64,000 nt of DNA from Flintibacter muris (GCF_943192995.1 NZ_CALPCP010000001.1:360338-424337), one strand, 5' to 3'. Positions 16,790 through 26,367 are shown, numbered from the stretch's first letter. Numbers and translations are program-made. The notes: a model not told the origin generated them from the letters alone.

Positions 16790-16818
16790 TCGACTAATGA
16801 TTTTTCATGTGATATAAT
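16790..16818 (+). promoter_or_regulatory. Promoter of the GTPase-NYN gene
   Basis: TCGACT, 17 bases, TATAAT, giving a leader of about 40 bases before the ATG at 16867. Too short for a classic attenuator. Confidence 0.65.
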
Positions 16819-16866
16819 TCCTCATAAAATATTTATAAAGTAATTAGAGATCAGGAAGTGAACGTA

Positions 16867-19518
16867 ATGGGTGATGGACCAGGAAAAAAGCCAGTCAAGC
16901 GAATTTGTATGGGTCTGTTGGCCCATGTAGACGCGGGGAAGACCACCCTGTCCGAGGGGCTGCTCTACCTCAGCGGCGCGGTGCGCAGGCTGGGCCGGGT
17001 GGACCACCAGGACGCCTTTTTAGACACCGACGCCCAGGAGCGGGAGCGGGGAATCACCATCTTTTCCAAACAGGCGGAATTTTCCTGGGCGGACACCGCC
17101 TTCACCCTGTTGGATACGCCGGGGCATGTGGACTTCTCCGCTGAGATGGAGCGCACCCTCCAGGTGCTGGACTGCGCCATTCTGGTCATCAGCGGCTCCG
17201 ACGGCATCCAAGGCCATACCCGTACCCTGTGGCAGCTGCTGGCCCGGCATGCCATCCCCACCTTCCTCTTCATTAACAAAATGGATCTAGCGGGCAGCGA
17301 CCGAAACGCCCTGCTGGCTCAATTACAGACCAAATTTGACAGCGGCTGTCTGGATTTTACCGCCGGGCTGGAACCCCTTCAGGAGGACCTGGCCTCCTGC
17401 GACGAGGAGGTGATGGACCGGTATCTGTCCGGCGAGGAAATAACGGCGGAGGACACAGCCTCCCTTGCCGCCCGGCGGCTGGTGTTTCCCTGTTTCTTCG
17501 GCTCGGCGCTGAAGCTGGAGGGGGTGGAGGAGCTGCTGGACGGCCTGTCCCGGTACGCCGTACCCCCCAGCTACCCCAGTGACTTTGGGGCCCGGGTGTT
17601 CAAGATCGCCCGGGACGGTAACGACCGGCTTACTTATTTGAAGCTCACCGGGGGCAGTCTCAAGGTGCGTACCGTTCTGGAGGGGGAGGGCTGGCAGGAG
17701 AAGGTGAACCAGATACGGATATACTCTGGAACCAAGTACCGGACAGTGGACGAGGCCCCCGCCGGGACGGTGTGCGCCCTCACCGGCCTGACCCGGACCC
17801 GGCCGGGGGATGTGCTGGGGGCGGAGCCGCCCTCCCTGGAGCCCGAGCTGGAGCCGGTGCTTACCTACCAGGTGATCCTGCCTCCGGACTGCGACGTCCA
17901 CACCATGCTCCGCAATCTCCGCCAGCTGGAGGAGGAGGACCCCCAGCTCCGGGTGGTTTGGAACGAGGCGCTGGGGGAGATCCATCTCCAGCTCATGGGG
18001 GAGGTCCAGCTGGAGGTGATGACCCGGCTGATCCAGGAGCGGTTCGGAGTGACAGTGGCCTTCGGCACAGGGAAGATTGTCTACCGGGAGACGATCGCCA
18101 ACGCGGTGGAGGGGGTGGGTCACTTTGAGCCTCTGCGCCACTACGCCGAGGTCCACCTGCTGCTGGAGCCCGGCCCCAGGGGCAGCGGACTGCGTATCGC
18201 CTCCGCCTGTCCCACCGACCAGTTGGACCTGAACTGGCAGAGGCTCATCTTCACCCATCTGATGGAGAAGCGCCACCGGGGCGTGCTCACCGGGGCGCCC
18301 ATCACCGACATTAAAATCACCCTGGCAGCGGGCCGGGCCCATATCAAGCACACCGAAGGGGGCGACTTCCGTCAGGCCACCTATCGGGCGGTGCGGCAGG
18401 GCCTGATGCAGGCGGAGAGCGTTCTGCTGGAGCCCCACTACGATTTCTCCCTGGAGCTCCCCCCCGACTGTGTGGGCCGGGCTATGAACGACCTCCAGAC
18501 CATGGGGGGCAGCGTGGAGGGCCCGGAACAGGAGGGAGAGCTGTCCCTCCTCACCGGCCACGCCCCGGTGGCCGGCCTGCGGGACTACTGGAAAGAGGTC
18601 ACTGCCTACACCCACGGCCGGGGGCGGCTGTCCTGTTCCCTCCGGGGGTACGAGCCCTGCGCCAATCAGGAGGAGATTGTCTCCCAATTCGGCTACGACC
18701 CGGAGCGGGACCTTGAAAATCCGCCCGACTCCGTCTTCTGTTCCCATGGGGCGGGGGTCACCGTAAAATGGGACAAGGTGCGAGAGCATATGCATGTGGA
18801 CAGCGGCCTGCGGCTGGGGGTGGAGCCGCCCCGGGAGGAGCCCTCCGCCCCCGCCGGGGGACAGCGGCAGTACCGGGGGGGCAGCTTGGAGCAGGACAAG
18901 GAGCTCCAGGCCGTCTTTGAGCGCACATACGGCAAGGTGGAGCGGGATTTTGCCTTCCAGCCCACAAAAAAGCCCGCCCGTACCAGTCTGGACGACAAAA
19001 AGTATACCATCCGGGAGCAGAAAACAGGTCCGGAATATCTGCTGGTGGACGGCTACAACATTATCTTTGCCTGGGACGAGCTGAAGGAGCTGGCCCGGCA
19101 GGATGTGGCGGCGGCGCGGGGGGCTCTGGAGGACATTTTGTCCAATTACCAAGGCTTTCGCAAGTGCGTGGTGATTCTGGTGTTTGACGCCTACAAGGTG
19201 AAGGGCAATCCGGGATCGGTGGAGAAAAAGAACAACATCTACGTGGTATACACCAAGGAGGCCGAAACGGCGGACGCCTACATTGAAAAGGCCACCTACG
19301 ACCTGGGAAAGGACCACCGGGTGCGGGTGGCCACCTCCGACGGGCTGGAACAGCTAATTATCCTGGGCCACGGCGCCCTGCGGCTGTCCGCCCGCTCCTT
19401 CAAGGCGGAGGTGGAGCAGGCCCAGGGGGAAATTTCCGCTCTGGTTGCCAGGTTGAACCGGCGCAATACTGGAGACTGGAAATTGAAACACACCGCCCGG
19501 ATCATTGAGAAAAACTGA
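16867..19518 (+). CDS. TetM/EF-G-like ribosomal GTPase fused to a Rae1/YacP-like NYN nuclease domain
   Basis: 883 residues from the ATG at 16867 (AGGAA nine bases upstream; a GTG three codons earlier touches the ribosome site). Residues 10-660 are a translation GTPase of the ribosomal-protection type: AHVDAGKTT (19-27), RGITI switch I, DTPGHVDF (about 83), NKMD (137-140), then EF-G domains II-V. A linker of about 60 charged residues leads to an NYN/PIN-like domain (about 723-860): LLVDGYNIIFAW, VILVFDAYK, EAETADAYIEK and VATSDGLEQ keep the acidic metal-binding residues. In B. subtilis the YacP/Rae1 protein cuts mRNA in the ribosomal A site. Here one protein would visit the A site and cut. Tetracycline resistance itself is not implied. 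It is a single-gene unit with its own promoter and terminator. Confidence 0.88.
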   Translation: MGDGPGKKPVKRICMGLLAHVDAGKTTLSEGLLYLSGAVRRLGRVDHQDAFLDTDAQERERGITIFSKQAEFSWADTAFTLLDTPGHVDFSAEMERTLQVLDCAILVISGSDGIQGHTRTLWQLLARHAIPTFLFINKMDLAGSDRNALLAQLQTKFDSGCLDFTAGLEPLQEDLASCDEEVMDRYLSGEEITAEDTASLAARRLVFPCFFGSALKLEGVEELLDGLSRYAVPPSYPSDFGARVFKIARDGNDRLTYLKLTGGSLKVRTVLEGEGWQEKVNQIRIYSGTKYRTVDEAPAGTVCALTGLTRTRPGDVLGAEPPSLEPELEPVLTYQVILPPDCDVHTMLRNLRQLEEEDPQLRVVWNEALGEIHLQLMGEVQLEVMTRLIQERFGVTVAFGTGKIVYRETIANAVEGVGHFEPLRHYAEVHLLLEPGPRGSGLRIASACPTDQLDLNWQRLIFTHLMEKRHRGVLTGAPITDIKITLAAGRAHIKHTEGGDFRQATYRAVRQGLMQAESVLLEPHYDFSLELPPDCVGRAMNDLQTMGGSVEGPEQEGELSLLTGHAPVAGLRDYWKEVTAYTHGRGRLSCSLRGYEPCANQEEIVSQFGYDPERDLENPPDSVFCSHGAGVTVKWDKVREHMHVDSGLRLGVEPPREEPSAPAGGQRQYRGGSLEQDKELQAVFERTYGKVERDFAFQPTKKPARTSLDDKKYTIREQKTGPEYLLVDGYNIIFAWDELKELARQDVAAARGALEDILSNYQGFRKCVVILVFDAYKVKGNPGSVEKKNNIYVVYTKEAETADAYIEKATYDLGKDHRVRVATSDGLEQLIILGHGALRLSARSFKAEVEQAQGEISALVARLNRRNTGDWKLKHTARIIEKN

Positions 19519-19559
19519 ACCGGCCCCGCCTTTCCATCAAAGGCGGGGCCGGTGATTTT
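19519..19559 (+). terminator. Strong intrinsic terminator
   Basis: ACCGGCCCCGCCTTT pairs over 15 bp with AAAGGCGGGGCCGGT, then GATTTT. It ends the GTPase-NYN transcript just before the converging ATPase gene. Confidence 0.85.
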
Positions 19560-19577
19560 GCGGGGAGGAAGGATTGC

Positions 19578-20768
19578 TTAGAACTCCAGATTCTTGCCGT
19601 CTTTGCCGAAGAGGTGGCAGACGTTGCCGCTGAAGGTCAGGTTCAGCTTGTCGCCGGCGTGGTAGGAGTCGATGCGCTCACCCTCAGAGTTCATGGTGGG
19701 CACGATCACCACCACGTCCTTGCCGTTGGCGTTGGCGTGGAAGTGGACCTCGGAGCCCATCAGCTCGGACACGTCGATCGTGGCGGACAGGGTGTTGCCG
19801 GGCTGCTTGGCCAGCACCATGTGGCTGGGACGCACGCCCAGAGTGATGTCCTGGGGCTGTACCTTGTGAGCGGCCAGATTCTTCTGCTTCTCCTCGGAGA
19901 GCACCACCTTGCAGTTCTCCACGGTCACGGCGTACTTGCCGCCCTCGTTGACCAGCTTGGCGTTGAAGTAGTTCATCTGAGGCATGCCGATAAAGCCGGA
20001 CACAAACAGATTGGCGGGGTGGTCAAAGACCTCCTGAGGGGTGCCGATCTGCTGGATGAAGCCGTCCTTCATGATGACGATCCGGTCGCCCAGAGTCATA
20101 GCCTCGGTCTGGTCGTGGGTAACGTAGATAAAGGTGGTGTTGATCTTCTGGCGCAGCTTGATGATCTCGGCGCGCATCTGGTTACGCAGCTTGGCGTCCA
20201 GGTTGGACAGCGGCTCATCCATCAGCAGCACCTTGGGCTCACGGACGATAGCGCGGCCAATGGCCACACGCTGGCGCTGGCCGCCGGACAGAGCCTTGGG
20301 CTTGCGGTCCAGATACTGGGTGATATCCAGGATCTCGGCGGCCTCCTTCACCCGGCGGTCGATCTCGTCCTTGTCCATCTTGCGCAGCTTCAGGGGGAAG
20401 GCCATGTTCTCATACACCGTCATATGGGGGTACAGAGCGTAGCTCTGGAACACCATGGCGATGTCCCGGTTCTTGGGCTCCACATCATTCATCAGCTTGC
20501 CATCGATGTACAGCTCGCCGCCGGAGATTTCCTCCAGGCCGGCCACCATGCGCAGAGTGGTGGACTTGCCGCAGCCAGAGGGGCCGACCAGCACGATGAA
20601 TTCCTTGTCAGCGATGTCCAGGTTGAAGGACTGGACAGCGATAACGCCCTGATCCGTAACCTGCAGGTTGGTCTTCTTCTCAGGCTCACCCTTCTTTTTC
20701 TTGGCTTTCTTCTGGTCGTTGCTGTGGGGATAAATCTTCTGGATGTTCTTCAGGTTCAGAGTTGCCAT
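19578..20768 (-). CDS. ugpC: Shared sugar ABC transporter ATPase (MsmX/UgpC type)
   Basis: 396 residues from the ATG at 20768. Walker A GPSGCGKST, Q-loop MVFQSYALYP, signature LSGGQRQRVAIGRA, Walker B VLLMDEPLSNLD, the H-loop VTHDQ, then a C-terminal TOBE/MalK-like regulatory domain. A lysine-rich insert (about residues 15-35) after the first strand is common in clostridial members. MsmX-type ATPases energise several sugar importers, so it likely serves the permeases at 23.0-24.8 kb, which lack their own ATPase. No good ribosome site precedes the ATG. Confidence 0.9.
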   Translation of the reverse strand: MATLNLKNIQKIYPHSNDQKKAKKKKGEPEKKTNLQVTDQGVIAVQSFNLDIADKEFIVLVGPSGCGKSTTLRMVAGLEEISGGELYIDGKLMNDVEPKNRDIAMVFQSYALYPHMTVYENMAFPLKLRKMDKDEIDRRVKEAAEILDITQYLDRKPKALSGGQRQRVAIGRAIVREPKVLLMDEPLSNLDAKLRNQMRAEIIKLRQKINTTFIYVTHDQTEAMTLGDRIVIMKDGFIQQIGTPQEVFDHPANLFVSGFIGMPQMNYFNAKLVNEGGKYAVTVENCKVVLSEEKQKNLAAHKVQPQDITLGVRPSHMVLAKQPGNTLSATIDVSELMGSEVHFHANANGKDVVVIVPTMNSEGERIDSYHAGDKLNLTFSGNVCHLFGKDGKNLEF

Positions 20769-21085
20769 AATGTTCGGCTTTGATGGAGCGGCCTCCGCCT
20801 TTCCACCTCGCCCTGGGGCAGCGTAGTCCTCAGGGGCTTTACAGCAGGTCTCCACACTGCTGCACCGCAAGCCGCGGCGGTATGTTTCCTCCTTTTGTTT
20901 TGGTGCCGGGCGCTATGTAAGACTTTTATCCGCACTTGGGCCCTGTCCGGATCAGTTCCCGCTGAGCGGCCTTCGGTCCGAGATGGAGTAGCGTCCCGAC
21001 CCTTGGATTATATTTGGAAAAGCGAACGGGTCCGCTCATTCCAACGGATTAAGGCTCCCTCAGAGAGGGAGGCTTTTTCCAGCTC
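20769..21085 (-). other. 317-bp leader of the ATPase gene
   Basis: No gene fits. It holds a strong but unused ribosome-site sequence, AAAGGAGGAAA (minus strand, near 20888-20898), about 120 bases before the ATG, with the reading frame open in between but no ATG/GTG at proper distance. Near 21053-21077 a hairpin GGCTCCCTC/GAGGGAGGC with a T run on the plus strand is also present. Long leader or regulatory RNA possible. Confidence 0.4.
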
Positions 21086-22213
21086 CTACACCTGCTGTCC
21101 TTTAAAAACAATAGCCTTGATGGACAGGTCTTTCTGGTTCAGCAGGACAATACTGGCCTCCTTGCCCACGTCCAGGGTACCGGTCCGGTGGTCAATGCCA
21201 ATGGACTGGGCGGGGTTGTAGGTACAGGCGCGGACGGCGTCGGCCACAGGGATGCCGAAAGAGACGGCCTGGCGCAGACAGCCCATCAGGCTGGTGACGG
21301 AGCCGGCCAGCGTCTCCGGGTGACCCAGAATGGTGGCCCGGTTGCCGTGGACCTCGATCATCTGGCCGCCGAAGGGGTACTCCCCGTCGGGCATGCCGGT
21401 GGCCCGGAGGGAGTCGGAGATGATAATCATCCGCTCCTTGCCGAACAGGCCGAAGGTGAGGCGCACCACAGCCGGGTGGACATGGATGCCGTCGCAGATC
21501 AGCTCGGGCTTGACGGTGGGGACCTCCCAGGCCGCGCCGATTACACCGGGGTCCCGGTGGGCCAGGGGGGGCATGGCGTTATACAGGTGGGTGGCGTGGT
21601 CGGCTCCCGCCTCAAAGGCCGCCTTGGCCGTTTCGTAGTTGGCCACAGTATGGCCCACAGAGACGTGAATGCCCAGCTCCGCTGCTGCCCGGATAAACTC
21701 AATGGACCCGGGCTGCTCAGGGGCCAGGGTGACCAAACGCACACAGCCCTCCGCCGCCTCTTGCAGCCGTTTCAGCATGGCGGCGTCCGGGTCATGGAGG
21801 TAATCTCCATTCTGCGCCCCCTTTTTGGCCATGCACAGGAAGGGACCCTCCAGATGGGCGCCCACCACCTCGGCACCGCCGGTATTTTGCCGGCGGTGGG
21901 CGGCGGTATTTTTGCAGATGGCGGTAAGCTGGTCCTCGGGGAGGGTCATACCGGCGGGGCAGATGTAGGTGACCCCCTGGGACAGCTCGTAGTCAGCGAT
22001 TTTTTGCAGACCGTCTGGGGTGGCGTCGGAAAAATCCTCCCCCACGCAGCCGTGGAAGTGGACGTCCACCAGACCGGGGATGACGTAGCACCCGGCGGCG
22101 TCCAGAACGGCGCCGTCCCCGCTGGTTTCGGCAATCAGCGCCGCGTCGGTGCAGACGTCCCGGAGGACAAAGCCCTGCGCCAGGTCAAAGACCTGACCGC
22201 CGGTGATCCTCAT
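21086..22213 (-). CDS. nagA: N-acetylglucosamine-6-phosphate deacetylase
   Basis: 375 residues, amidohydrolase fold. Metal site HFHG in LVDVHFHGCVGEDF, GAHLEGPFL with the metal glutamate, the histidines SVGHTVANYETA and ATHLYNAM, and the catalytic Asp in IIISDSLRATG. It removes acetate from GlcNAc-6-P. Its ATG overlaps the nagB stop by four bases, so nagB-nagA are coupled. Confidence 0.95.
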   Translation of the reverse strand: MRITGGQVFDLAQGFVLRDVCTDAALIAETSGDGAVLDAAGCYVIPGLVDVHFHGCVGEDFSDATPDGLQKIADYELSQGVTYICPAGMTLPEDQLTAICKNTAAHRRQNTGGAEVVGAHLEGPFLCMAKKGAQNGDYLHDPDAAMLKRLQEAAEGCVRLVTLAPEQPGSIEFIRAAAELGIHVSVGHTVANYETAKAAFEAGADHATHLYNAMPPLAHRDPGVIGAAWEVPTVKPELICDGIHVHPAVVRLTFGLFGKERMIIISDSLRATGMPDGEYPFGGQMIEVHGNRATILGHPETLAGSVTSLMGCLRQAVSFGIPVADAVRACTYNPAQSIGIDHRTGTLDVGKEASIVLLNQKDLSIKAIVFKGQQV

Positions 22214-22956
22214 TTGACCACCCCGGCGGCAATCACCTTGCTGAGGGCAGCCTCATCAGCCACCAGAACCACGTCAGAGTGGAGCTGGAGGATAGAGCCG
22301 GGGCAGTGGGGGTTGATGGGACCGCAGACAGTGTTGTAAACGGCCTCGGCCTTCTCCTCGCCGCTGGCAATGAGGAGAATCTTTTTAGCGGCCATAATGG
22401 GGCCAATGCCCATGGTAAAGGCCTGCTTGGGCACGTCGTCCCGGGTGGCGAAGAAGCGGGCGTTGGCGTCGATGGTGCGCTCGGTCAGGTCCACCACGTG
22501 AGTGGGCTTGACAAAGACGTCGCCGGGCTCGTTGAAGCCGATATGGCCGTTGTGGCCCACGCCCAGCAGCTGCAAATCGATGCCGCCCAGGGAGCGGATA
22601 TAGGCATCGTACCCGGTGCACTCGCCGTCGGGGTCGGAGGCCAGGCCGTCAGGTACCCGGGTGTTCTCAGGCAGGATGTCTACATGGTCGAACAGCTGCT
22701 TTTGCATAAAGTAGCGGTAGCCCTGGTCATGCTCGGGGGACAGGCCCTTGTACTCGTCCAGGTTGACGGTGCGGACCTCTTTAAAGCTGAGCTTGCCCTC
22801 TTTGTTCAGCTCAATGAGCCGCTTGTACATGCCAATGGGGGTGGAGCCGGTGGCCAGACCCAGTACGCAGTTAGGGCGGTGGATAATCTCGGCGGCCATG
22901 ACCTGGGCGGCCCGGAGGCTCATGGCCTCGTAGTCTTTTTCACGATAGATTCTCAT
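22210..22956 (-). CDS. nagB: Glucosamine-6-phosphate deaminase
   Basis: 248 residues from the ATG at 22956 (AAAGGAG upstream; the 15-residue upstream extension is rejected). LGLATGSTPIGMYK is the phosphate loop, NLDEYKGL holds the catalytic Asp, GVGHNGHIGFNEPG the catalytic His/Glu. It turns GlcN-6-P into fructose-6-P and ammonia. The length is that of the Bacillus form without the long allosteric tail. Confidence 0.96.
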   Translation of the reverse strand: MRIYREKDYEAMSLRAAQVMAAEIIHRPNCVLGLATGSTPIGMYKRLIELNKEGKLSFKEVRTVNLDEYKGLSPEHDQGYRYFMQKQLFDHVDILPENTRVPDGLASDPDGECTGYDAYIRSLGGIDLQLLGVGHNGHIGFNEPGDVFVKPTHVVDLTERTIDANARFFATRDDVPKQAFTMGIGPIMAAKKILLIASGEEKAEAVYNTVCGPINPHCPGSILQLHSDVVLVADEAALSKVIAAGVVK

Positions 22957-23021
22957 AATACATGACTCCTTTATTTTATAACAGATTTTGGGGATTTGCA
23001 AGTACTGATATGGATGGAAAA

Positions 23022-23876
23022 TCAGCCCTTCACGCCGCCGGAAGCCAGGCCGCTGACCAGGTTCTTCTCAATGCACATGAAGAGGATGACCACAGGGATA
23101 ATGGCGAAGATGGAGGCCGCGAAGAGGTACTGCCACTCAATCATGTTATACCCGTTGAAGGTGTTGATGCCCACGGTGAGGGGCTTGAGGGTGTCGGTGG
23201 AGATGAGGCACAGGGCCACGGTATACTCGTTCCAGGCGTTGATAAAGATGAAAATCAGGGTGGTGACAATGCCGGGGGCGGCCACGGGGAGAAGGACCCG
23301 CAGCATGGACTGGACCCGGTTGCAGCCATCGATGGTGGCGGCCTGTTCCATGTCCGCCGAGATGCCCATAAAGGTGCCCCGCAGCAGCCAGATGGTGAAG
23401 GCCTGATTAAAGGCCGCGTTGATGAAAATCAGGCCCCAAATGCTGTCCGTCAGTCCCATTGACAGCATAACCTGATAGATACCCACCAGCAGCACCACCG
23501 GGGCGAACATCTGGGAGACGATAACAAAGCCCAAAAAGGCGGTCTGCCCCTTGAACTTCATCCGGGCCAGGGCGTAGGCGGCGGGGATGCCGCACAGCAT
23601 GGCAATCAGGGTGGAGCCGCCGGCGATAAGCACGGAGTTCATCAGGTACTTTGCCATGGGGGCCCGGCTCCAGATGTCGATAAAGTTGGACCAAAGGGCG
23701 TGAATGGGCAGAATGGTTCCATTGGCGGAGAAGATCTCAGTCCGGCTCTTCAAGGCGGTACACAGCATGGAGAAATAGGGGTACAGGGTGATGATGCACA
23801 CGTCCAGCACCACAAAGTAGAGCAGCAGGCGCAAAATTACCTTTTTCATGGAGACCGGCTTTTTCGTCTGGGTCAT
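23022..23876 (-). CDS. Sugar ABC transporter permease, MalG/AraQ type
   Basis: 284 residues, six membrane spans, with the EAA loop (EQAATIDGCNRVQSMLRVLLP) that docks the ATPase. Its start overlaps the partner permease stop by four bases. Followed 65 bases later by nagB, tying the importer to amino-sugar catabolism. Confidence 0.93.
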   Translation of the reverse strand: MTQTKKPVSMKKVILRLLLYFVVLDVCIITLYPYFSMLCTALKSRTEIFSANGTILPIHALWSNFIDIWSRAPMAKYLMNSVLIAGGSTLIAMLCGIPAAYALARMKFKGQTAFLGFVIVSQMFAPVVLLVGIYQVMLSMGLTDSIWGLIFINAAFNQAFTIWLLRGTFMGISADMEQAATIDGCNRVQSMLRVLLPVAAPGIVTTLIFIFINAWNEYTVALCLISTDTLKPLTVGINTFNGYNMIEWQYLFAASIFAIIPVVILFMCIEKNLVSGLASGGVKG

Positions 23877-24829
23877 AGATCGTCATCTCCTTTCCGCAGG
23901 GTGTAGATCATATACACACTGGCGCACATCAGCAGGATGATAAAGCCAATCACCGAAACGGCGGCGGCCTCGCCCGGTTTGCTGTTGTAGAAGGCCAGTT
24001 TGTACAGGTAGGTGACCAGAGTGTCGGTGGTGTTGGCCGGGTCGCCCTTGGTCATGGTCCAGATGATGGGGAAGGAGTTGAACACATAGATGATATTCAG
24101 CACGGTGGACACCGTCAGAGAGGACTTGACCAGGGGGAGGGTGATGTTGAACAGCTTTTGGAAGTAGCCCGCCCCGTCTACTGTGGCGGCCTCGTAGTAG
24201 GAGGCGTCAATGCTTTGCAGTCCGGACAGCACACAGAAGGTGACAAAGGGTATGGTGACAAAGATGCCGCAGGCGATCTCCCAGGTGAAGTAGGCCGCGG
24301 GGGTGGGGGTCCAGTTGACGGACTGCTGGATAATGCCCAGCTTGAGCAGCAGGGTGTTCAGGGTGCCGTAATCCTTGTCAATGATGAAGTTCCAGGCGCT
24401 GGCCTGAACCACCAGCGTGGTAGCCCAGGGGAAAACCACAATGGCCCGGGCCACCTTGCGTCCGCGGAATTCATTGTTGAGCACCAGGGCCAGCATAAAG
24501 CCCAATACAGTGGAGATAACCACCACGGCAATGGTCCACACAATGGTGTTTTTCAGCACCATACTGAAAGCGGAGCTTTTGAGAACGTTGGTGAAATTGG
24601 CAAAGTTGTTAAAGCCCTTCAGCTTGCCTGTCCGGCTGACATCGTTCAGGGACCGCTGGAACACAGAGAAAATGGGGGCCAGGATGAAAATGCCCATCAG
24701 GATGATGCTGGGGGCGATCCAGATATAGGGCTCTACCCTGCGCAGGGTACGCCCGCGGGCGGGCGTGCTTTTCACAGGGGCGGTTTTAGCGGGGGTGGAT
24801 TTGGATTGTTTGGGGGCTGCTGCGTTCAC
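23873..24829 (-). CDS. Sugar ABC transporter permease, MalF/UgpA type
   Basis: 318 residues from a GTG at 24829 with GGGAGGT upstream. A lysine/threonine/proline-rich cytoplasmic N-terminus of about 30 residues precedes six spans; the EAA motif is YYEAATVDGAGYFQKLFNITLP. Forms the channel with the next gene. Confidence 0.93.
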   Translation of the reverse strand: MNAAAPKQSKSTPAKTAPVKSTPARGRTLRRVEPYIWIAPSIILMGIFILAPIFSVFQRSLNDVSRTGKLKGFNNFANFTNVLKSSAFSMVLKNTIVWTIAVVVISTVLGFMLALVLNNEFRGRKVARAIVVFPWATTLVVQASAWNFIIDKDYGTLNTLLLKLGIIQQSVNWTPTPAAYFTWEIACGIFVTIPFVTFCVLSGLQSIDASYYEAATVDGAGYFQKLFNITLPLVKSSLTVSTVLNIIYVFNSFPIIWTMTKGDPANTTDTLVTYLYKLAFYNSKPGEAAAVSVIGFIILLMCASVYMIYTLRKGDDDL

Positions 24830-24861
24830 GGAGACACCTCCCTATTTTAGTTGGGCTTCCG

Positions 24862-24944
24862 GCCGTTTTCAAAAGGCGGAAAGAGCCGTCCTTTGAAAAC
24901 GGCTGGAAGAAGCGGGGGCCGGGCCGTTTTGGCCCGGCCCCCGC
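24862..24944 (-). repeat. Two strong hairpins between binding protein and permease genes
   Basis: GCCGTTTTCAAAAGG/CCTTTGAAAACGGC (24862-24903) and GCGGGGGCCGGGCC/GGCCCGGCCCCCGC (24912-24944). No long U tract, so likely an mRNA-stabilising or partial termination region that keeps the binding protein in excess. Confidence 0.6.
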
Positions 24945-24981
24945 GGTTATGTGTGTTTCAGGCTTGGACCGGGGAAGGAAA

Positions 24982-26283
24982 TCAGCCAGCGATCTCGGAC
25001 TGGAGATTGTCCAGCAGCTCCTTGACGTTGCCGCCCAGCAGAGCCTGCTGCTCCACGTTGATAACGCCCTGCTTCACGTCGTTCCACTTGGCCTGAGCGG
25101 TGGGATAGAACTTGCAGGAGCCCACGATCTCAACCCAGGCGGCCATGCGCTCGTCAGCGGCGGCGGCAATCTCGCCGCCGGTCTTGGTGGCGGGCAGGAA
25201 GTCTTCCATCAGCACCCACTCAGAGTACCGGGTGTCCTCATAGAAGAAGTCGAAGAACTCCTTGATGGCCTCGATCTTCTCGGCGGAGTGGCCGTTGTCG
25301 AAGCACATAAAGCGGTCCATAACGCCGGCGGAGACGGAGGGCTTGCCGTCGTTGGTGGGGATTGAGGCGGTGCCGTAGTTAATAACCTCGCTGGGGTCTT
25401 TGTCAACGGCAATGTAGGTGGGGATGGAGTTGGGGCCGATCATCATGGCCAGCTGGCTGTTGCCGAAGAGGTCCTGGAGCTTATAGCGGGTCTCGTTGGC
25501 GGGGTCGGTGTTGGTGTAGCCGTCCTTGACCAGGCTGATGGCAAACTCAATGGCCTCCACGTTCTCGTCGCTGTTCAGGGTCCAGTTGCCGGAGGCGTCG
25601 GTGAAGTCGCCGCCGTTGTTCCAGATGTAGTAGGCGAAGGCGGCCTGGCCCTCGTCGGTGGTCATGTCGATACCCCAGGGGTAGATGCTGGAGTCGTAGG
25701 CCTGGATCTTCTTGCAGGTCTCAACCAGCTCATCCCAGGTGGTGGGGACCTGGGCGCCGGCGGCCTCCAGAATGTCCACATTGTAGTACAGGGCGCGGGC
25801 GGAGGCCAGGTCGGGCACGGCCCACACGGTGCCGTCCACCACGGACTGCTCCAGGAAAGCGTCGTAGAACTTGGCGTAGGTCTCCTCAGAGACATACTCC
25901 TGGGCGGGCAGCAGCAGGTCGTCGGCCTGGAAATCGGCGAATACGTCGATATTCAGGATGTCGGGGGCGTTGTTGCCGCCGATACGGGTGTTGACCACGG
26001 CGTAGATGTCGTTCCAGGACACAACCTCTACGGTGAGGTCGATATTGTCATGGGTGGAGTTGAAGTCGTTCTGGAAGCCGGCCCACCAGTCCTTGGTCTT
26101 CTGGCCATACTCGGCGGCGATCACGCTGATAGCGATCTTGTCTCCGCTGTTGGAGGGGGTGCTGGTGCCGGGATTGGAGCCGGGGGTGCTGTTGGCGGGG
26201 GTGCTGGTGCCGCCGCCTCCGCCGCAGGCGGCGAGTGCCAGTACCATGGCACTGGCAAGGACGGTCGCAAGAATCTTTTTCAT
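24982..26283 (-). CDS. Sugar-binding lipoprotein of an ABC importer
   Basis: 433 residues from the ATG at 26283, seven bases after AAGGAG. Signal peptide MKKILATVLASAMVLALAAC with the lipobox cysteine, then a serine/threonine/proline/glycine linker and a family 1 extracellular solute-binding fold (VINTRIGGNNAPDILNID-like core, WAVPDLASARALYYNVD). Lipid-anchored outside the cell. Being followed by permeases and nagBA, it probably binds a HexNAc-containing sugar. Confidence 0.92.
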   Translation of the reverse strand: MKKILATVLASAMVLALAACGGGGGTSTPANSTPGSNPGTSTPSNSGDKIAISVIAAEYGQKTKDWWAGFQNDFNSTHDNIDLTVEVVSWNDIYAVVNTRIGGNNAPDILNIDVFADFQADDLLLPAQEYVSEETYAKFYDAFLEQSVVDGTVWAVPDLASARALYYNVDILEAAGAQVPTTWDELVETCKKIQAYDSSIYPWGIDMTTDEGQAAFAYYIWNNGGDFTDASGNWTLNSDENVEAIEFAISLVKDGYTNTDPANETRYKLQDLFGNSQLAMMIGPNSIPTYIAVDKDPSEVINYGTASIPTNDGKPSVSAGVMDRFMCFDNGHSAEKIEAIKEFFDFFYEDTRYSEWVLMEDFLPATKTGGEIAAAADERMAAWVEIVGSCKFYPTAQAKWNDVKQGVINVEQQALLGGNVKELLDNLQSEIAG

Positions 26284-26367
26284 TTTCATTCTCCTTCTTG
26301 AATTGATTTTGATCTGCGCGAAATAAGACGTATAGAGATAATTCACAAATACGTCTTTTCAAATCCA

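Noticed and set aside
17323..19317. 664-codon open frame on the minus strand
   Set aside because: Antisense to the GTPase-NYN gene; an artefact of GC-rich codons, no family pattern and no ribosome site.
16867..19518. Tetracycline resistance gene
   Set aside because: The GTPase is of that family, but it carries a nuclease domain and lies with no resistance or mobile context; calling resistance would go beyond the sequence.
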